A stretch of DNA of 64,000 bases from Bacteroides cellulosilyticus DSM 14838 (GTDB lineage Bacteria; Bacteroidota; Bacteroidia; Bacteroidales; Bacteroidaceae), in the NCBI RefSeq assembly GCF_000158035.1, contig NZ_EQ973490.1, positions 1,052,517 to 1,116,516 of the forward strand. Direction: 5' to 3'. Under the pieces are notes generated by a model. It did no database searches, was not told the DNA's origin, and worked only from the letters and a program-made list of their open reading frames with translations. This document shows, one piece after another, positions 62,906 to 64,000 of the stretch. The first letter of the stretch is position 1. Each line of letters begins with the position of its first letter. The translations under genes and the position numbers were made by a program.

Positions 62906-64000
62906 ATGAGAATCTACAAATTCGATGGAAATGCAACCGCATCCGTAAGAGGTATGCAACATGTGGCAAAACTGATTCAAGACAATACGTCTAAAATAGT
63001 CGTACTATCCGCTCCCAAAGATGTTACCAAACATTTGGGCGAGGTAGCTGCCAGCTTCTTCAACCGAAACATAGAGGAAGCACACGACAAAATAACCCGA
63101 CTGGAATTCCAGTTCATTGACTTTGCCAATGAACTACTTACGAACGACACTATCAAGCACGAAGCCATCCGGGGCATTCTCGACTGTTTCCAAGCAATAT
63201 GGAAATACAGTATGGAACCTTTCTACTCTACCGATGAAAAGGAAATTCTGGCACAAGGAGAGTTACTGACATCCACCTTGCTGGGATTCTACTTACAGGA
63301 GCAAGGAATGGACAACAGCGTGATTTGTGCTTTCGACTTCATACGCACCGGTATGAACGGGGAAGCGGATGAGGAATATATCAGCCAAAAGGTGAAAGAG
63401 ATATGTAAAGCATACCCCAATACACATCTGTTTCTCACACAGGGAAGCATTTGCAGGAATGCCTTTGGTGAGACCGATTACCTAAAACAAGGTGGAAGTG
63501 ACTACACCGCTGCCCTAATAGGGACAGCTATACAGGCAGAGGAAATACGGATATGGACAGATGTCGATATACACAGCAATGATACACTGGTAGTGAAAGA
63601 TGCCGACACCATAAAAAACCTGAGTTTCAGTGAAGCTGAACGGCTCATCTACTTTAATCCCCAAATCCTGCACCCGCTTTGTCTGGCTACAGCATGGAAA
63701 GAGAATATTCCCATCCGTCTGCTCAACCCGATGAATCCGACATCAGAAGGGACTTATATATCCGCCAACAGATTGAACGGAAACATGGTAAAGGCAGTCG
63801 CTACCAAAGATTCTATCACATACATCCGGTTCGAATCGAACCATACACTCCGGCCTTATATGTTCATCAGCAAGATTTTCGATATCTTCGCCAAATATAA
63901 GACGATGCCCTGTCTGCTGACTTCATCCAACGATAACATATCCGTAGCCACAGATGACAGGAACTTTCTTTCTCTCATCCTGCGGGAACTGAACAAGTAT
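62906..64000 (+). CDS. Aspartokinase-like protein, partial at window end
   Basis: The frame runs open from ATG 62906 to the window edge, 365 codons, with no stop. IVVLSAPKDVTKHLG, a helical insert, LAQGELLTSTLLGFYLQEQG and KQGGSDYTAALIG are aspartokinase signatures. The last 70 residues look like the start of an ACT regulatory domain (MVKAVATKDSITYIRFES). The N-terminal nucleotide-binding motif KFGGTSV is replaced by KFDGNATASVRG, which is unusual. It could be a functional divergent aspartate kinase of the lysine-threonine pathway, or a paralog with altered activity. Confidence 0.8.
   Translation, partial: MRIYKFDGNATASVRGMQHVAKLIQDNTSKIVVLSAPKDVTKHLGEVAASFFNRNIEEAHDKITRLEFQFIDFANELLTNDTIKHEAIRGILDCFQAIWKYSMEPFYSTDEKEILAQGELLTSTLLGFYLQEQGMDNSVICAFDFIRTGMNGEADEEYISQKVKEICKAYPNTHLFLTQGSICRNAFGETDYLKQGGSDYTAALIGTAIQAEEIRIWTDVDIHSNDTLVVKDADTIKNLSFSEAERLIYFNPQILHPLCLATAWKENIPIRLLNPMNPTSEGTYISANRLNGNMVKAVATKDSITYIRFESNHTLRPYMFISKIFDIFAKYKTMPCLLTSSNDNISVATDDRNFLSLILRELNKY

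Overview
The window looks like a chromosomal segment of a gut Bacteroides (family Bacteroidaceae). It carries two SusC/SusD pairs, hybrid two-component style regulators, NVEALA peptides, a NigD-like lipoprotein and promoters of the Bacteroides type (TTTG about 20 bases before TAnnTTTG). No phage genes, conjugation genes, insertion sequences or CRISPR arrays were seen.

Region 1 (1-7.6 kb, all minus strand) is an accessory cluster of exported proteins. A membrane-anchored winged-helix regulator (6489-7520) is followed by two modules in which a small NVEALA-type peptide precedes a beta-propeller lipoprotein. Then come a thioredoxin-like/DUF1573 lipoprotein, a third propeller lipoprotein and a transglutaminase-like lipoprotein. 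A decayed fragment of a second transglutaminase-like gene lies at 2222-2346.

Region 2 (7.6-11.5 kb) holds a tRNA-Met, a repeat-rich spacer, a urea transporter, a NigD-like lipoprotein and a metallo-beta-lactamase-fold hydrolase.

Region 3 (11.5-52.2 kb) consists of two divergent polysaccharide-utilization arms. The minus arm has a GH127 enzyme, SusC, SusD, a DUF6055-like zincin, an EamA transporter and a hybrid two-component regulator; a tricorn-like protease follows under its own promoter. The plus arm has a GH97-zincin fusion, a GH43 with carbohydrate-binding domains, a GH127, a DPP-IV-like peptidase and a propeller-AraC regulator without kinase domains. It continues with SusC, SusD, a DUF5695-like protein and a GH127-superfamily protein. 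Three enzymes of the beta-L-arabinofuranosidase superfamily beside several peptidases suggest arabinosylated plant glycoproteins such as extensins as the substrate; this is inference. A segment of about 300 bp, covering a regulator 3' end, a leader with a 22-bp stem and a susC 5' end, occurs at both 29.0 and 42.4 kb. It marks a past rearrangement.

Region 4 (52.2-62.7 kb, minus strand) is a kdp potassium-uptake locus: two very small membrane ORFs (one KdpF-like), KdpA, KdpB, KdpC, a frameshifted outer-membrane protein gene, a kinase-less KdpD and a separate histidine kinase. Upstream is an NtrC-type sigma-54 activator, and a near-consensus -24/-12 promoter precedes the kdp genes. The window ends inside a divergent aspartokinase-like gene on the plus strand.
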